A stretch of 64,000 nt of DNA from Candidatus Kouleothrix ribensis (GTDB taxonomy: Bacteria > Chloroflexota > Chloroflexia > Chloroflexales > Roseiflexaceae), in contig JADKGW010000001.1 of NCBI GenBank assembly GCA_016722075.1, positions 3,658,001 to 3,722,000 on the forward strand, written 5' to 3'. The notes below the pieces were generated by a model. That model saw nothing but the letters and a program-made list of their open reading frames with translations, did no database searches and was not told where the DNA came from. Position 1 is the stretch's first letter, and each line of letters starts with the position of its first letter. A program made the translations under genes and the position numbers. Of this stretch, positions 15,375 through 23,934 are shown one piece after another.

Positions 15375-18071
15375 ATGCACGCCAATGCCGTTCCCCCCCC
15401 CATCACGTTCGGCAGCTTCGGTACTATGCTGCGCTACCTGCGCCGCCGGGCACGCATGCAACAGCGCGACCTGGCAATTGCGGTGGGCTATAGCGAGAGC
15501 CAGATCTGCCGGCTCGAGCAGAACCAGCGCCTGCCGGATATAACCACGCTGGCCGCGCTATTCGTGCCAGCGCTGGGGCTAGAGCGCGAGCCCGACCTGG
15601 CCGGGCAGCTGCTCGAGCTGGCAGCGGCTGCGCGCGGTGAGCAGCCGGGCCGGCCGGCACCCACGGCACCGCCGCGCGCCGCAGCTACGCCGGCCGAGAA
15701 CCTGCCGACGCCGCTGACACCGCTGATCGACCGCACCCGCGAGGCCGCTGCCGCACGCCAGGCGATCGAGCGCGACGACCTGCGCCTGCTGACGCTGGTC
15801 GGGCCGCCCGGCATTGGCAAGACACGCCTGGCCATCCATATTGCCAGCGAGCTACGCGGCAGCTTCGCCGACGGAGTCTATTTCGCGGCGCTGGCGCCGA
15901 TCCGCGACCCTGGGCTGGTGCTGCCGACGATTGCGCACGCACTGGGGGTGAAGTGCCACGCCGATCAGCCGCTGCTGGATGGGCTGCGCGACGCACTGCA
16001 CGGCCGGCGCATCCTGCTGGTGCTCGACAACTTCGAGCAGATTCTGGCGGCCGCGCCGCTGGTGGCCGAGCTGCTGCGCGCGGCACCACTCCTGAAGGTG
16101 CTGGTCACAAGCCGCGCCGCGCTGCACCTTTCGGGCGAGCACCTGTTTGTAGTGCCGCCGCTGGGGCTGCCGGAAGGGCGCGTGCTGCCGCAGCCCGCGC
16201 AGCTGATCGCCTACCCGGCCATCCAGCTGTTTCTCGCGCGCGTGCAGGCGATCAACCCGGCGTTTGCGCCCACGGCGAGCGATATGCGCACGGTGGCCGA
16301 GATCTGCGCCTGCCTGGATGGGCTGCCGCTGGCGATCGAGCTGGCGGCCGCGCGCAGCCGGCTGTTTAGCCCGCAGACACTGCTCGAGCGGCTGCGCGGT
16401 GCGTCGGGCGCGCGCATGCTGCAGTTCCTGGTCGATGGCCCACGCGACCTACCCTCGCACCAGCAGACGCTGCGCGGCACGATCGACTGGAGCTACGAGC
16501 TGCTGGATGTGCCCGAGCGCGCGCTCCTGCTGCGGCTGGCGGTGTTCGTGGGCGGCTGCACAGCCGAGGCGATCGAGGCTGTGTGCGGCGATTGCAGCGA
16601 CACACAGCGCCCGGCCCTGGCCGGGCTGCAAGCCCTGGTCGACCAGAGCCTGGTGCGCTGCGAGATCGGCGTAGGCGGGCAGCCGCGCTTCAGCCTGCTC
16701 GAGATGATCGGCGAATATGCGCGTGAGAAGCTTGGGCAGACCGGGCAGGCCGGCGCACTACGCCGGCGGCATGCTGCATTTTACCTGGCGCTGGCGCAGC
16801 GCGCGGCCGGCGAGCTGAGCGGCGCGCAGCAGGAATGCTGGTTTCAGCGGCTCGAGGCCGAGTTTACCAACCTGCGCGCGGCCCTCGAGTGGCTGGCAAC
16901 CGATAACCTCGAGCACGCGCTGCTGCTGGCCAGCAGCCTGCGCCAGTTCTGGCCAATGCGCGACTACCTGCCCGAGGGCCGGGCGCGGCTCACCGCACTG
17001 CTGCGCGACCCACGCGCCCAACGGGTGGCCTTGCCGGTGCGGGCACGTGCGCTCGGCGCAGCCGGGTTCCTGGCGTATCAGCAAGGCGATCTGCGCCAGG
17101 CCCAGGCCTACTCCGACGAAGCCCTGGCGATCAGCCGGGCCTGTGGCGACCAGCGCGGCATCGCCGATGCGCTGTGCAACCTGGGCAGCGTGGCATTCTA
17201 TAAGAACGACTACGCTGCTGCGGCAGCGCTGTATACCGAATGCCTGGGCCTCTACCGCAATCTGGGCGCGCGCGCCGATCTGGCAGTGGCGCTGAAGAAC
17301 CTGGGGCTGGTGGCCAAGGACCAGGGCAACTACGCGCATGCGGTCACGCTGTTCAGCGAGAGCCTGGCGATCTGCCGCGAGCTGGGTGACAAGCGCGGCG
17401 TAGCGCAGGCGCTGTTCAACCAGGGTGTCGTGGCATACTGGCAGGGCGACTTCACGGCGTCGGTCGAGCTATCGAAGCAGAGTGCTACCTCGTACCGTGA
17501 TCTGGGCGATGCGATGGGCACAGCCTACGCACTCGACAACCTGGGGATGGCGGCCTATCGGCTGGGCGACCTGCAGCAGGCAATCGCAATGCTCGATGAA
17601 AGCCTGCAGCTCTTCCGCGAGGTTGGCGATCGGATGGGCTTGGCGCTGCTGCTAACCGACATGGGCACAGTGGTGCAGGCGCGCGGCGATTGGCCGGCGG
17701 CACGCCGGCTGTTTCGCGAGGGCATGGTTGTGTCGGAGCAAGTGGGCGACAAGCGCCGGATCGCGTTCTGCCTCGAGGGGCTGGCGCTGGCGCAGCCGCC
17801 CGAGCACTGCCTGTGCGCGGCGCGCCTGCTGGGTGCGGCCGAGGCGCTACGTGCTGCAATTGGCGCGCCGCTGCCGCCATCCGAAGTGTGCGCTTACGCC
17901 AAGGGGGTCGGTGCGCTACGCCAGCACTGCACCGACGATAGGGCGTTCGAGGCGGCCTGGGCAGCCGGGCGGCAGGCCAAGCTCGACGAATTGCTGGCCG
18001 AGGTGTGCATTCCGGCACCTGGCATGCGCATGCTTCAGGTCGGCCGCGTTGGTACACTTCAGCCGAAGTAG
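15375..18071 (+). CDS. HTH - NB-ARC ATPase - TPR transcriptional regulator
   Basis: An 898-residue STAND-type regulator. Order: an XRE-like helix-turn-helix (LRYLRRRARMQQRDLAIAVGY...SQICRLEQNQ, about 16-60); an NB-ARC ATPase with Walker A LVGPPGIGKTRLA, Walker B ILLVLDNFEQ, sensor TSRAAL and GLPLAIELAAAR; then a helical arm and at least five TPRs with the repeated pattern ALxNLGxVAxxxGDxxxAxxLxxESLxxxRELGD. Start ATG 15375 is chosen for GGGAGG at 15365-15370 and because the HTH begins shortly after; the frame is open 81 codons further upstream. It is divergent to the giant secreted gene and probably senses a ligand through the TPRs. Confidence 0.88.
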   Translation: MHANAVPPPITFGSFGTMLRYLRRRARMQQRDLAIAVGYSESQICRLEQNQRLPDITTLAALFVPALGLEREPDLAGQLLELAAAARGEQPGRPAPTAPPRAAATPAENLPTPLTPLIDRTREAAAARQAIERDDLRLLTLVGPPGIGKTRLAIHIASELRGSFADGVYFAALAPIRDPGLVLPTIAHALGVKCHADQPLLDGLRDALHGRRILLVLDNFEQILAAAPLVAELLRAAPLLKVLVTSRAALHLSGEHLFVVPPLGLPEGRVLPQPAQLIAYPAIQLFLARVQAINPAFAPTASDMRTVAEICACLDGLPLAIELAAARSRLFSPQTLLERLRGASGARMLQFLVDGPRDLPSHQQTLRGTIDWSYELLDVPERALLLRLAVFVGGCTAEAIEAVCGDCSDTQRPALAGLQALVDQSLVRCEIGVGGQPRFSLLEMIGEYAREKLGQTGQAGALRRRHAAFYLALAQRAAGELSGAQQECWFQRLEAEFTNLRAALEWLATDNLEHALLLASSLRQFWPMRDYLPEGRARLTALLRDPRAQRVALPVRARALGAAGFLAYQQGDLRQAQAYSDEALAISRACGDQRGIADALCNLGSVAFYKNDYAAAAALYTECLGLYRNLGARADLAVALKNLGLVAKDQGNYAHAVTLFSESLAICRELGDKRGVAQALFNQGVVAYWQGDFTASVELSKQSATSYRDLGDAMGTAYALDNLGMAAYRLGDLQQAIAMLDESLQLFREVGDRMGLALLLTDMGTVVQARGDWPAARRLFREGMVVSEQVGDKRRIAFCLEGLALAQPPEHCLCAARLLGAAEALRAAIGAPLPPSEVCAYAKGVGALRQHCTDDRAFEAAWAAGRQAKLDELLAEVCIPAPGMRMLQVGRVGTLQPK

Positions 18072-18096
18072 CCCGATGCATGCCGGCGCTATGCGC

Positions 18097-18120
18097 ATCG
18101 GCGCGCACGTGTGCGCCGAT
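18097..18120. terminator. Near-perfect palindrome between convergent genes
   Basis: A 24-nt GC-rich palindrome (ATCGGCGC ... GCGCCGAT with CACGTG in the centre, one wobble). It sits 26 nt after the regulator stop and 9 nt before the convergent MBL gene's stop. Probably a shared terminator; no T-tract. Confidence 0.5.
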
Positions 18121-18128
18121 CCACTGGC

Positions 18129-18995
18129 TCAATGCTGGTATGCATCGCTGAAGCGCTCGGTTGTAACCCAGGCGTGCCGCCCATCGCTACGCCAGGTGAT
18201 CGCCCCGTTCAGCTGCTCGTGGTACAGCCGCGCCCCACCGATCGCGCGCGCGGTGAAGGTCTGCTCGGCCGGCCGGTCGGCGGCAAAACCGTCGGTGAGC
18301 ACGATCGACTGTGGGTGCAGCGCCGCCACAAATGGTATGTGCGCGTCGCGCTGCCAGGGAAACGCCAGCAGGTTAGCCGGGCGCTGGGCCACGCCGGCCA
18401 ATACGCGCTCGCCGGCATCACCGCCGCTGTGATCGAATACGACGCTGGTGGCGCCATACTCGAGCCGCAACACCAGCCCAGCCCCTTCAGCCGGCTCGGC
18501 CGCCAGCACATACAGCGCCACACCGGCGAACTCGAGCCGCTGACCGGCCCGCGCGACATGCACCGGAGTCTGGTTGGCCTGCAGCAGCCGGCGCCACTCG
18601 GCGACCAGCGCGCTATGGCCGAGCATAGGCGGCGCGAGCACCAGCCCGGTGCGGTAGCGTGCCAGCGCAGCCACCTGGCCGGGTAGATGGGCCATGTCGG
18701 CACTGGTAAGCACCACTGCATCGAGCGAGCGCCGCCAGAATGGCATAGCCCGGCCAAGCGCCGCCGCCAGGGCAGCCGGGTCGCTACCACCGTCGATCAG
18801 CACATAGCCGCCGGCCGGCGTGACAATCAGCGCCGCATCGCCACTGGTCTCGAGAAAGATCACCTGTAGCGTCTTATCGGGCCAGGCGCGCCAGGCCAGC
18901 ACAGCCAGCGTAAGCAGCAGCAGGGCGGCTTGCCAGGCAAGGCTATGCACAGATGATCGCTCAGGCGGCGTAGCCATACGATCGCTCAATTCCAC
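18129..18995 (-). CDS. ComEC C-terminal-like MBL-fold protein, membrane-anchored, degenerate active site
   Basis: A 288-residue protein with one N-terminal membrane helix (WQAALLLLTLAVLAW) and an exported metallo-beta-lactamase fold like the C-terminal domain of the DNA-uptake protein ComEC. VIFLETSGDAALIVTPAGGYVLIDGG matches the entry strands, and DAVVLTSADMAHLPG matches the DxLxLTHxDxDHxGG segment. The metal ligands are largely replaced: TSADMAHL stands where THxDxDH is expected, so hydrolase activity is doubtful. The competence and DDE channel domains of ComEC are missing. Start is GTG 18995; ATG 18977 is an alternative and neither has a good ribosome binding site. Confidence 0.6.
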   Translation of the reverse strand: MELSDRMATPPERSSVHSLAWQAALLLLTLAVLAWRAWPDKTLQVIFLETSGDAALIVTPAGGYVLIDGGSDPAALAAALGRAMPFWRRSLDAVVLTSADMAHLPGQVAALARYRTGLVLAPPMLGHSALVAEWRRLLQANQTPVHVARAGQRLEFAGVALYVLAAEPAEGAGLVLRLEYGATSVVFDHSGGDAGERVLAGVAQRPANLLAFPWQRDAHIPFVAALHPQSIVLTDGFAADRPAEQTFTARAIGGARLYHEQLNGAITWRSDGRHAWVTTERFSDAYQH

Positions 18996-19266
18996 TTCAC
19001 AACCCCGCTTACACGGCCGGCTCTTTTTTTGCCGGCGACGGCACCATACGCAACAATCGGCGCAGCCGGCGCAGCGCCCTGATCTATACTAGCGGCGAGC
19101 TATTACCACATACGCGCGTGGCACGGCGCTGCCAAGCCGGCACGCAGATATGCTAAGATTGTGCGCACGGGTAACCAACCAGCGGCGATCGGGTCGGCTG
19201 CACGGCCACGTAGCCGCTCCGAACGATACCGTTCGATAGAAGCACGTTCAGTGTGGAGGTATTGTT

Positions 19267-21222
19267 ATGCCAGACGCCGAGCGAGTGCGTCAGTACGCCG
19301 CGCTATCGCTGCAGCGCCTGTGGCCACGCCTCGAGGCGCATTTTGCGGCACAGCGCACCGAGCAGCCCGATCAGTGGCGGGTATTTGAGGCGCGGCTGCA
19401 ACGCGAGTGGGGCCGGCTGTTCGAACTGCTGTTTACGCTGTACGCCAGCGAGTACGATTTCTTCTACCAGCTCGAGCAGCTGCTGATCGCGACAGCCGCA
19501 AGCTGGCTGGCGCGCCCGGCCTGGCTGAAAGATCGCGACATGCGGCGCGAGGCCGACCCCGGCTGGTTCCAGTCGCAGCAGATGATCGGCGGCGTTTGTT
19601 ATGTCGACTTGTTTGCCGGCAATCTGAACGGCTTGCGCGCGAAGCTGCCGTACTTCAAGGAACTGGGGCTGACCTACCTACACCTGATGCCGCTATTTGC
19701 CGCGCCCGAGGGCGACAGCGACGGCGGCTACGCAGTCAGCAGCTACCGCGATGTCAACCCGGCGCTAGGCACGATCGACGAGCTACGCGAGCTGGCGCAC
19801 GAGTTTCAGCAGCACGGCATCAGCCTGGTGCTCGACTTCGTGTTCAACCACACCTCCGACGAACATGCCTGGGCACGTGGCGCACAGGCTGGCGACCCCG
19901 AGTACCGCGACTACTACTTCATCTTCCCCGATCGCAACATGCCCGACGCATACGAGCGCACACTACGCGAGATCTTCCCGACGGTACGGCGCGGCAGCTT
20001 CACCTGGCGCGACGACATGCGCAGCTGGGTATGGACGACCTTCAACAGCTTTCAGTGGGATTTGAACTACGCCAACCCGGCGGTGTTTCGGGCTATGGCC
20101 GGCGAGATGCTGTTCATTGCGAATGCCGGTGTCGAGATCCTGCGGCTCGATGCAGTTGCGTTCATCTGGAAGCGCATGGGCACCAGCTGCGAGAATCAAC
20201 CCGAGGCACACACAATCATCCAGGCCTACAACGCGCTGGCGCGAATCGCCGCGCCGGCCATGCTGTTCAAATCGGAAGCGATCGTACACCCCGACGATGT
20301 GCTGCGCTATATCAGCCCGCACGAATGCCAGATCTCGTACAACCCGCTGCTCATGGCGCTGATCTGGGAATCGCTGGCCACCCGCGAGGTCAAGCTCCTG
20401 ACACATTCCATGCACACACGCTTCAAGCTGCCGCGCGGCTGCGCCTGGGTCAACTACCTGCGCTCGCACGACGACATCGGCTGGACGTTCGACGACGGCG
20501 ATGCGCAGCGCATGGGCATGAACCCGTACGATCACCGTCGCTTCCTGAATAGCTTCTATATCGGGCGATTCGCGGGCACGTTCGCGCGTGGCGTGCCATT
20601 CCAGGAGAACCCCGACACCGGCGACGCGCGTGTTTCGGGCACACTAGCCTCGCTGGCCGGGCTCGAGCAAGCGCTGCAAGCGGGCAACGAGCGGCTGATC
20701 GACCTGGCGGTGCGCCGGATCATCATGATCCACAGCATCATCCTGAGCATTGGCGGCATTCCGCTGATCTACCTGGGCGACGAGGTGGCGATGCTCAACG
20801 ACTACACCTATGCCAACAATCCGGCCAAGGCCGGCGATAGCCGCTGGGTTCACCGGCACAGCACCGACTGGCAGCGGCTCGAGCAGCGCCACGACCCGGC
20901 CACGCGCATGGGTTGGGTCTTCGCCGAGCTGACGCGCATGATCCGGCTACGGAAAGCGCAGCCTGCGCTCTGGGATGGCGAGATGGAGGTGATCGACAGC
21001 GGCAGCCCGCACCTGTTCTGCTATGCGCGCTACCACGGGGCACAGCGCCTGCTGATCGTGGCCAACTTCTCTGAGCAGCCACAGCATTTGGACGGCAACC
21101 AGCTGCGCGTGTATGGGCCGGGCTACAGCTTCACCGACCTAGTGTCGGGCCAGGCGCACACGGCCGACAAGCCGCTGCAGCTCGAGTCCTATCAGTGTAT
21201 GTGGCTGGCGGCGCAGGTGTAG
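19267..21222 (+). CDS. Amylosucrase (GH13_4)
   Basis: A 651-residue GH13 glucansucrase that makes alpha-1,4-glucan and fructose from sucrose; probably cytosolic since no signal peptide is visible. The catalytic triad is Asp295 (EILRLDAVAF, nucleophile), Glu337 (LFKSEAIVHP, acid/base) and Asp402 (LRSHDDIGW). Each lies nine residues later than D286/E328/D393 of Neisseria polysaccharea amylosucrase, i.e. identical spacing. The helical N-domain (about 1-90) and the length also fit amylosucrase better than sucrose hydrolase or trehalose synthase. GGAGG at 19255-19259 fixes ATG 19267. A GH13 alpha-glucan hydrolase lies 2.7 kb downstream on the other strand. Confidence 0.92.
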   Translation: MPDAERVRQYAALSLQRLWPRLEAHFAAQRTEQPDQWRVFEARLQREWGRLFELLFTLYASEYDFFYQLEQLLIATAASWLARPAWLKDRDMRREADPGWFQSQQMIGGVCYVDLFAGNLNGLRAKLPYFKELGLTYLHLMPLFAAPEGDSDGGYAVSSYRDVNPALGTIDELRELAHEFQQHGISLVLDFVFNHTSDEHAWARGAQAGDPEYRDYYFIFPDRNMPDAYERTLREIFPTVRRGSFTWRDDMRSWVWTTFNSFQWDLNYANPAVFRAMAGEMLFIANAGVEILRLDAVAFIWKRMGTSCENQPEAHTIIQAYNALARIAAPAMLFKSEAIVHPDDVLRYISPHECQISYNPLLMALIWESLATREVKLLTHSMHTRFKLPRGCAWVNYLRSHDDIGWTFDDGDAQRMGMNPYDHRRFLNSFYIGRFAGTFARGVPFQENPDTGDARVSGTLASLAGLEQALQAGNERLIDLAVRRIIMIHSIILSIGGIPLIYLGDEVAMLNDYTYANNPAKAGDSRWVHRHSTDWQRLEQRHDPATRMGWVFAELTRMIRLRKAQPALWDGEMEVIDSGSPHLFCYARYHGAQRLLIVANFSEQPQHLDGNQLRVYGPGYSFTDLVSGQAHTADKPLQLESYQCMWLAAQV

Positions 21223-21303
21223 TGTGCAGGGCTTACGCAGCCGGCGGTTTTGCCTGCAGGCGGCACGGTACGTGATGATTCTGTGGGCAAATTTCGCACA
21301 CAG

Positions 21304-23415
21304 CTAGAGCGAAACGATCGTTTGTGCCTGAGGGGGCGCCGCAGGCGCGGCCGGGATGGCCGGCATAGCCGCGCCGTGCGGGTTCTCGACCGTCACATCG
21401 GCGTACTGGTCGTTCACCTCGCCGGCAGCGTTCTCGACCAGCAGGCCTACCACGTATGTGCCGCTCGGCGCGGCGGCCTCGAACACACTCAGCGGCGCAG
21501 CGCCAAATACGATCGGTGTGCCGGCGATCGTGGCGTCCGCGCCGTCGTTAGTGTGCCCAGTGTAGACGCGAAACTCAGGTGTGAAGGTATCGCCGGCGCG
21601 CGGCTGTAGCTCGTGCGGGCGCACATGTGCGCCACCGCCCTGGCCGAAGGCCCAAACGTGCATCAGCGTGCCGTGGCCCTGGGCCACACGAAACTCGATA
21701 CGCACATGGAACTGCCGGCCGGTTGAGCGAGCGGTGTAGCTGCCCGGCACGCTATAGATGTTCGAGCCATACCCAGCCGAGCCGAGCGACGCGATCACCG
21801 CGTCGGTGCCGTTGCTCAGGTACCAGTGTGAAGCCGGCCATTGCAGCTGCACACTGTCGCCGTCGTGCCAGGCCGGCGCGGCCGATTCGGGCGCCGCACC
21901 GGGCGGGTAGACGTAGTCGCTCACCAACACGCGCACGAGGTCGGGGTCGGTGGCAGAGGCCTGGCCGACGAAATACGAGACGAAGGCAGTGTCGGCGCCA
22001 TTAAGGGTAGCGGCCAGGCTCAGCGGCGCGGTGGGGCTGGCCTGGAGCTGGCGCGGGCCGGCCAGCGCCACGAACGAACGTGCCGAACTGCTGCGGCCGG
22101 CCTGATAGAACGCCTGCAGAAACTCATCCCAGCGTGTCGAGCGAGTGAGCGGCGAGCTATCGACGTAGGTTGCGTCGTAGTGTTTCTTCTTGCGGGGAAA
22201 ATAGATCGACAGATCGCTCGACCTGGGGTGGTCGGCGCCGTGGCCCTGGGCGATCCGCGCCTGCTTGAGCGTCTGGCTCAGCGCACGGGCCGCGTTCGTC
22301 ACCGGCTGGCCGGCGCCGGAGCTGGCGAGTGAGCTGGCCAGATAGCCCAGGTCGACCGCGCTGATATCGGTATCGCCCGAGGCATACTCGGCCGCATGGG
22401 CACGCGCCTGGCCGATCGCCTTATACGATTTGGGCAGCGCGGCGATCAGCGCGCCGGCCAGCGTGTCGAGCTGGCTGGTCATCTGGTCAATCCTGGCCAG
22501 ATCGAACGCCGCCAACGTGACCGACGGATCGTCTTCTTGCTTATAGAACGCCGCGAAGCTTGTGATAATGCTCGGCGCCAGCGCCACCGCATCCTTGCCA
22601 GGCGCGCGCGCGAGATCGCTCAGCCAGGCGTTCCAGGCCCAGCCCTGGCCGGGCTCGAGGTCGGCGCTACCGATCGCCACCTGGCCGAACGGCGCAATCG
22701 CCTGTAGCACATCGATCTGACCCATGAGGCAGGCATCGAAGCCGATCAGGTCGAGCTTCTGCACACCCGTGCGCACACGTACATCGGCCAGCGCCTGGCT
22801 CAGCTCGGGCAGGGTGAGCAAGTCGCCATCGCTGCTATCGTCGTTGGCCACGCCGGGCCACGCCGCGCCGTGATCCCAGAAGATCAGCGCGTAGTGGCGC
22901 GCCGGGTAGCGCGCGATGCCCCAGGCCGCAAAGTCGGCCAGCGTGCGCGGATCGCCCATGTTCTGCTCGCCTAGATCGGCCAGCTGATTGGCCTTGGTCG
23001 GCTTCTGGTTGCGCTCGACGCGGAAACGCTTGACGCCGCGCCAGTCGCCGCTCGCGCGCGAGTCCCAATCTTCGGCGGAGGAGATCCGGTCGAACTGCAC
23101 TACGATGTTGAGCGACTTATTCGATCCAACGCTGGCCATCTCGGCGAAGTCGTCGAGCGCCTCTTGCTCGAGGTCGTTGTCGCCATCGAGGTATACCAGC
23201 ACGGTCCACGCGGCCTGTACCACTGCCGGCGTGCGGGTCGGCGCGGCCGGCGCGGCCGGCGTAGCCGTCGGCGGCACACGCGTGGGCCGGGCGGCGCTGG
23301 GTGGCGAGTCTTCCAGGCAGCCGCTGGCAGTGGCGGCCAACAGCACCAGGGCCAGCAGCCGGCTGAGCGCGCGAAGCGAGATGCGGTGTAGGTGTGCGGC
23401 GGCTCGGGCGATCAT
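21304..23415 (-). CDS. Clostripain-family (C11) cysteine peptidase lipoprotein
   Basis: A 703-residue predicted surface lipoprotein. The N-terminal hydrophobic stretch ends in a lipobox (ATASGC) and a Pro/Thr-rich linker follows. The peptidase C11 core begins WTVLVYLDGDNDLE; the catalytic His is in FWDHGAAW and the catalytic Cys in GFDACLMGQ, both at normal spacing. After it comes an extra C-terminal region of beta-rich sequence (about residues 450-690) without a recognised family. ATG 23415 is preferred over a 45-codon longer frame because it gives a proper signal peptide. Repeat elements fill the upstream region. Target proteins are unknown. Confidence 0.88.
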   Translation of the reverse strand: MIARAAAHLHRISLRALSRLLALVLLAATASGCLEDSPPSAARPTRVPPTATPAAPAAPTRTPAVVQAAWTVLVYLDGDNDLEQEALDDFAEMASVGSNKSLNIVVQFDRISSAEDWDSRASGDWRGVKRFRVERNQKPTKANQLADLGEQNMGDPRTLADFAAWGIARYPARHYALIFWDHGAAWPGVANDDSSDGDLLTLPELSQALADVRVRTGVQKLDLIGFDACLMGQIDVLQAIAPFGQVAIGSADLEPGQGWAWNAWLSDLARAPGKDAVALAPSIITSFAAFYKQEDDPSVTLAAFDLARIDQMTSQLDTLAGALIAALPKSYKAIGQARAHAAEYASGDTDISAVDLGYLASSLASSGAGQPVTNAARALSQTLKQARIAQGHGADHPRSSDLSIYFPRKKKHYDATYVDSSPLTRSTRWDEFLQAFYQAGRSSSARSFVALAGPRQLQASPTAPLSLAATLNGADTAFVSYFVGQASATDPDLVRVLVSDYVYPPGAAPESAAPAWHDGDSVQLQWPASHWYLSNGTDAVIASLGSAGYGSNIYSVPGSYTARSTGRQFHVRIEFRVAQGHGTLMHVWAFGQGGGAHVRPHELQPRAGDTFTPEFRVYTGHTNDGADATIAGTPIVFGAAPLSVFEAAAPSGTYVVGLLVENAAGEVNDQYADVTVENPHGAAMPAIPAAPAAPPQAQTIVSL

Positions 23416-23475
23416 GGGCGGTTGCTCTCTTCTCTTAGGAATCTTCGATTTTTTAACGAGCCAATGGTGGGATGC

Positions 23476-23550
23476 GGGGCTTTCAGGTGTAGGGGGTTTC
23501 GTCGATCGCGTTCCCATGCGCTCGCTCCGCGAGCGCATGGGAACGCTCAA
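23476..23550 (-). repeat. Hairpin repeat element, copy A
   Basis: An 18-bp perfect hairpin (23508-23525 with 23529-23546, loop TCC) with conserved flanks. The reverse complement of 23476-23550 matches copy B near 27.7 kb: TTGAGCGTTCC before the stem and GCGATCGACGAAA then CCTGAAAG after it. Relative to copy C, four stem pairs differ and all four changes are compensated on the opposite arm. Confidence 0.75.
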
Positions 23551-23573
23551 TTACAGGAGTTACGCGGTGGTGC

Positions 23574-23602
23574 GTGCTGCACCGGCCCGTGCCTGCGGCA
23601 GC
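23574..23602. repeat. 29-nt exact repeat, copy 1
   Basis: The 29 bases from GTGCTGCACCGG to CTGCGGCAGC are identical to those at 25466-25494. The ends form a GCTGC/GCAGC stem. It lies upstream of the C11 peptidase start. Confidence 0.7.
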
Positions 23603-23736
23603 ATGGTACGCTCCTATCTTCTTGTGCGCCAACAGTGGCGCACCTTAATCGAAACGTACCGCTCTGCCGAAGGCTACAAACGCCGACTGCGTACGTCCTA
23701 TCAATGAGTTGAACGTCGGTACTTGTTCAGACGTAC

Positions 23737-23814
23737 GGGGTTGGGACGCGGACGAGCACGGACGAACGCGGACAGCGTACGCTCCGTCGGCGTGTGTCTG
23801 CGTCCCTGTACCCC
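23737..23814. repeat. Long imperfect hairpin with CGGACG units
   Basis: GGGG (23737-23740) and GGGACGC (23743-23749) pair with GCGTCCC (23800-23806) and CCCC (23811-23814). The inside carries reiterated GGACG units and the palindrome GCGTACGC. A transcription terminator or dispersed repeat between two minus-strand genes. Confidence 0.45.
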
Positions 23815-23934
23815 AACAATGAACACCTTCGAACGTCGCTTATTGCTTGTGCAGCGGGCGAAGCTCCTCGGCCCCAGAACCCCACCCAGTATACCGCTGA
23901 GCGCGCAGGCGAAGTGCGAGCGATTGAGGCGCGA

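Larger units (their letters stand above)
23416..23934. other. Repeat-rich intergenic region upstream of the C11 peptidase gene
   Basis: 519 bases without a gene. It holds hairpin repeat copy A (23476-23550), the 29-nt repeat (23574-23602), and a long imperfect hairpin (23737-23814: outer GGGG and GGGACGC pair with GCGTCCC and CCCC) containing reiterated CGGACG units. The 23640-23700 segment loosely resembles 31285-31312 (CCGACTGCGTA shared). Short frames here look non-coding. Confidence 0.6.
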
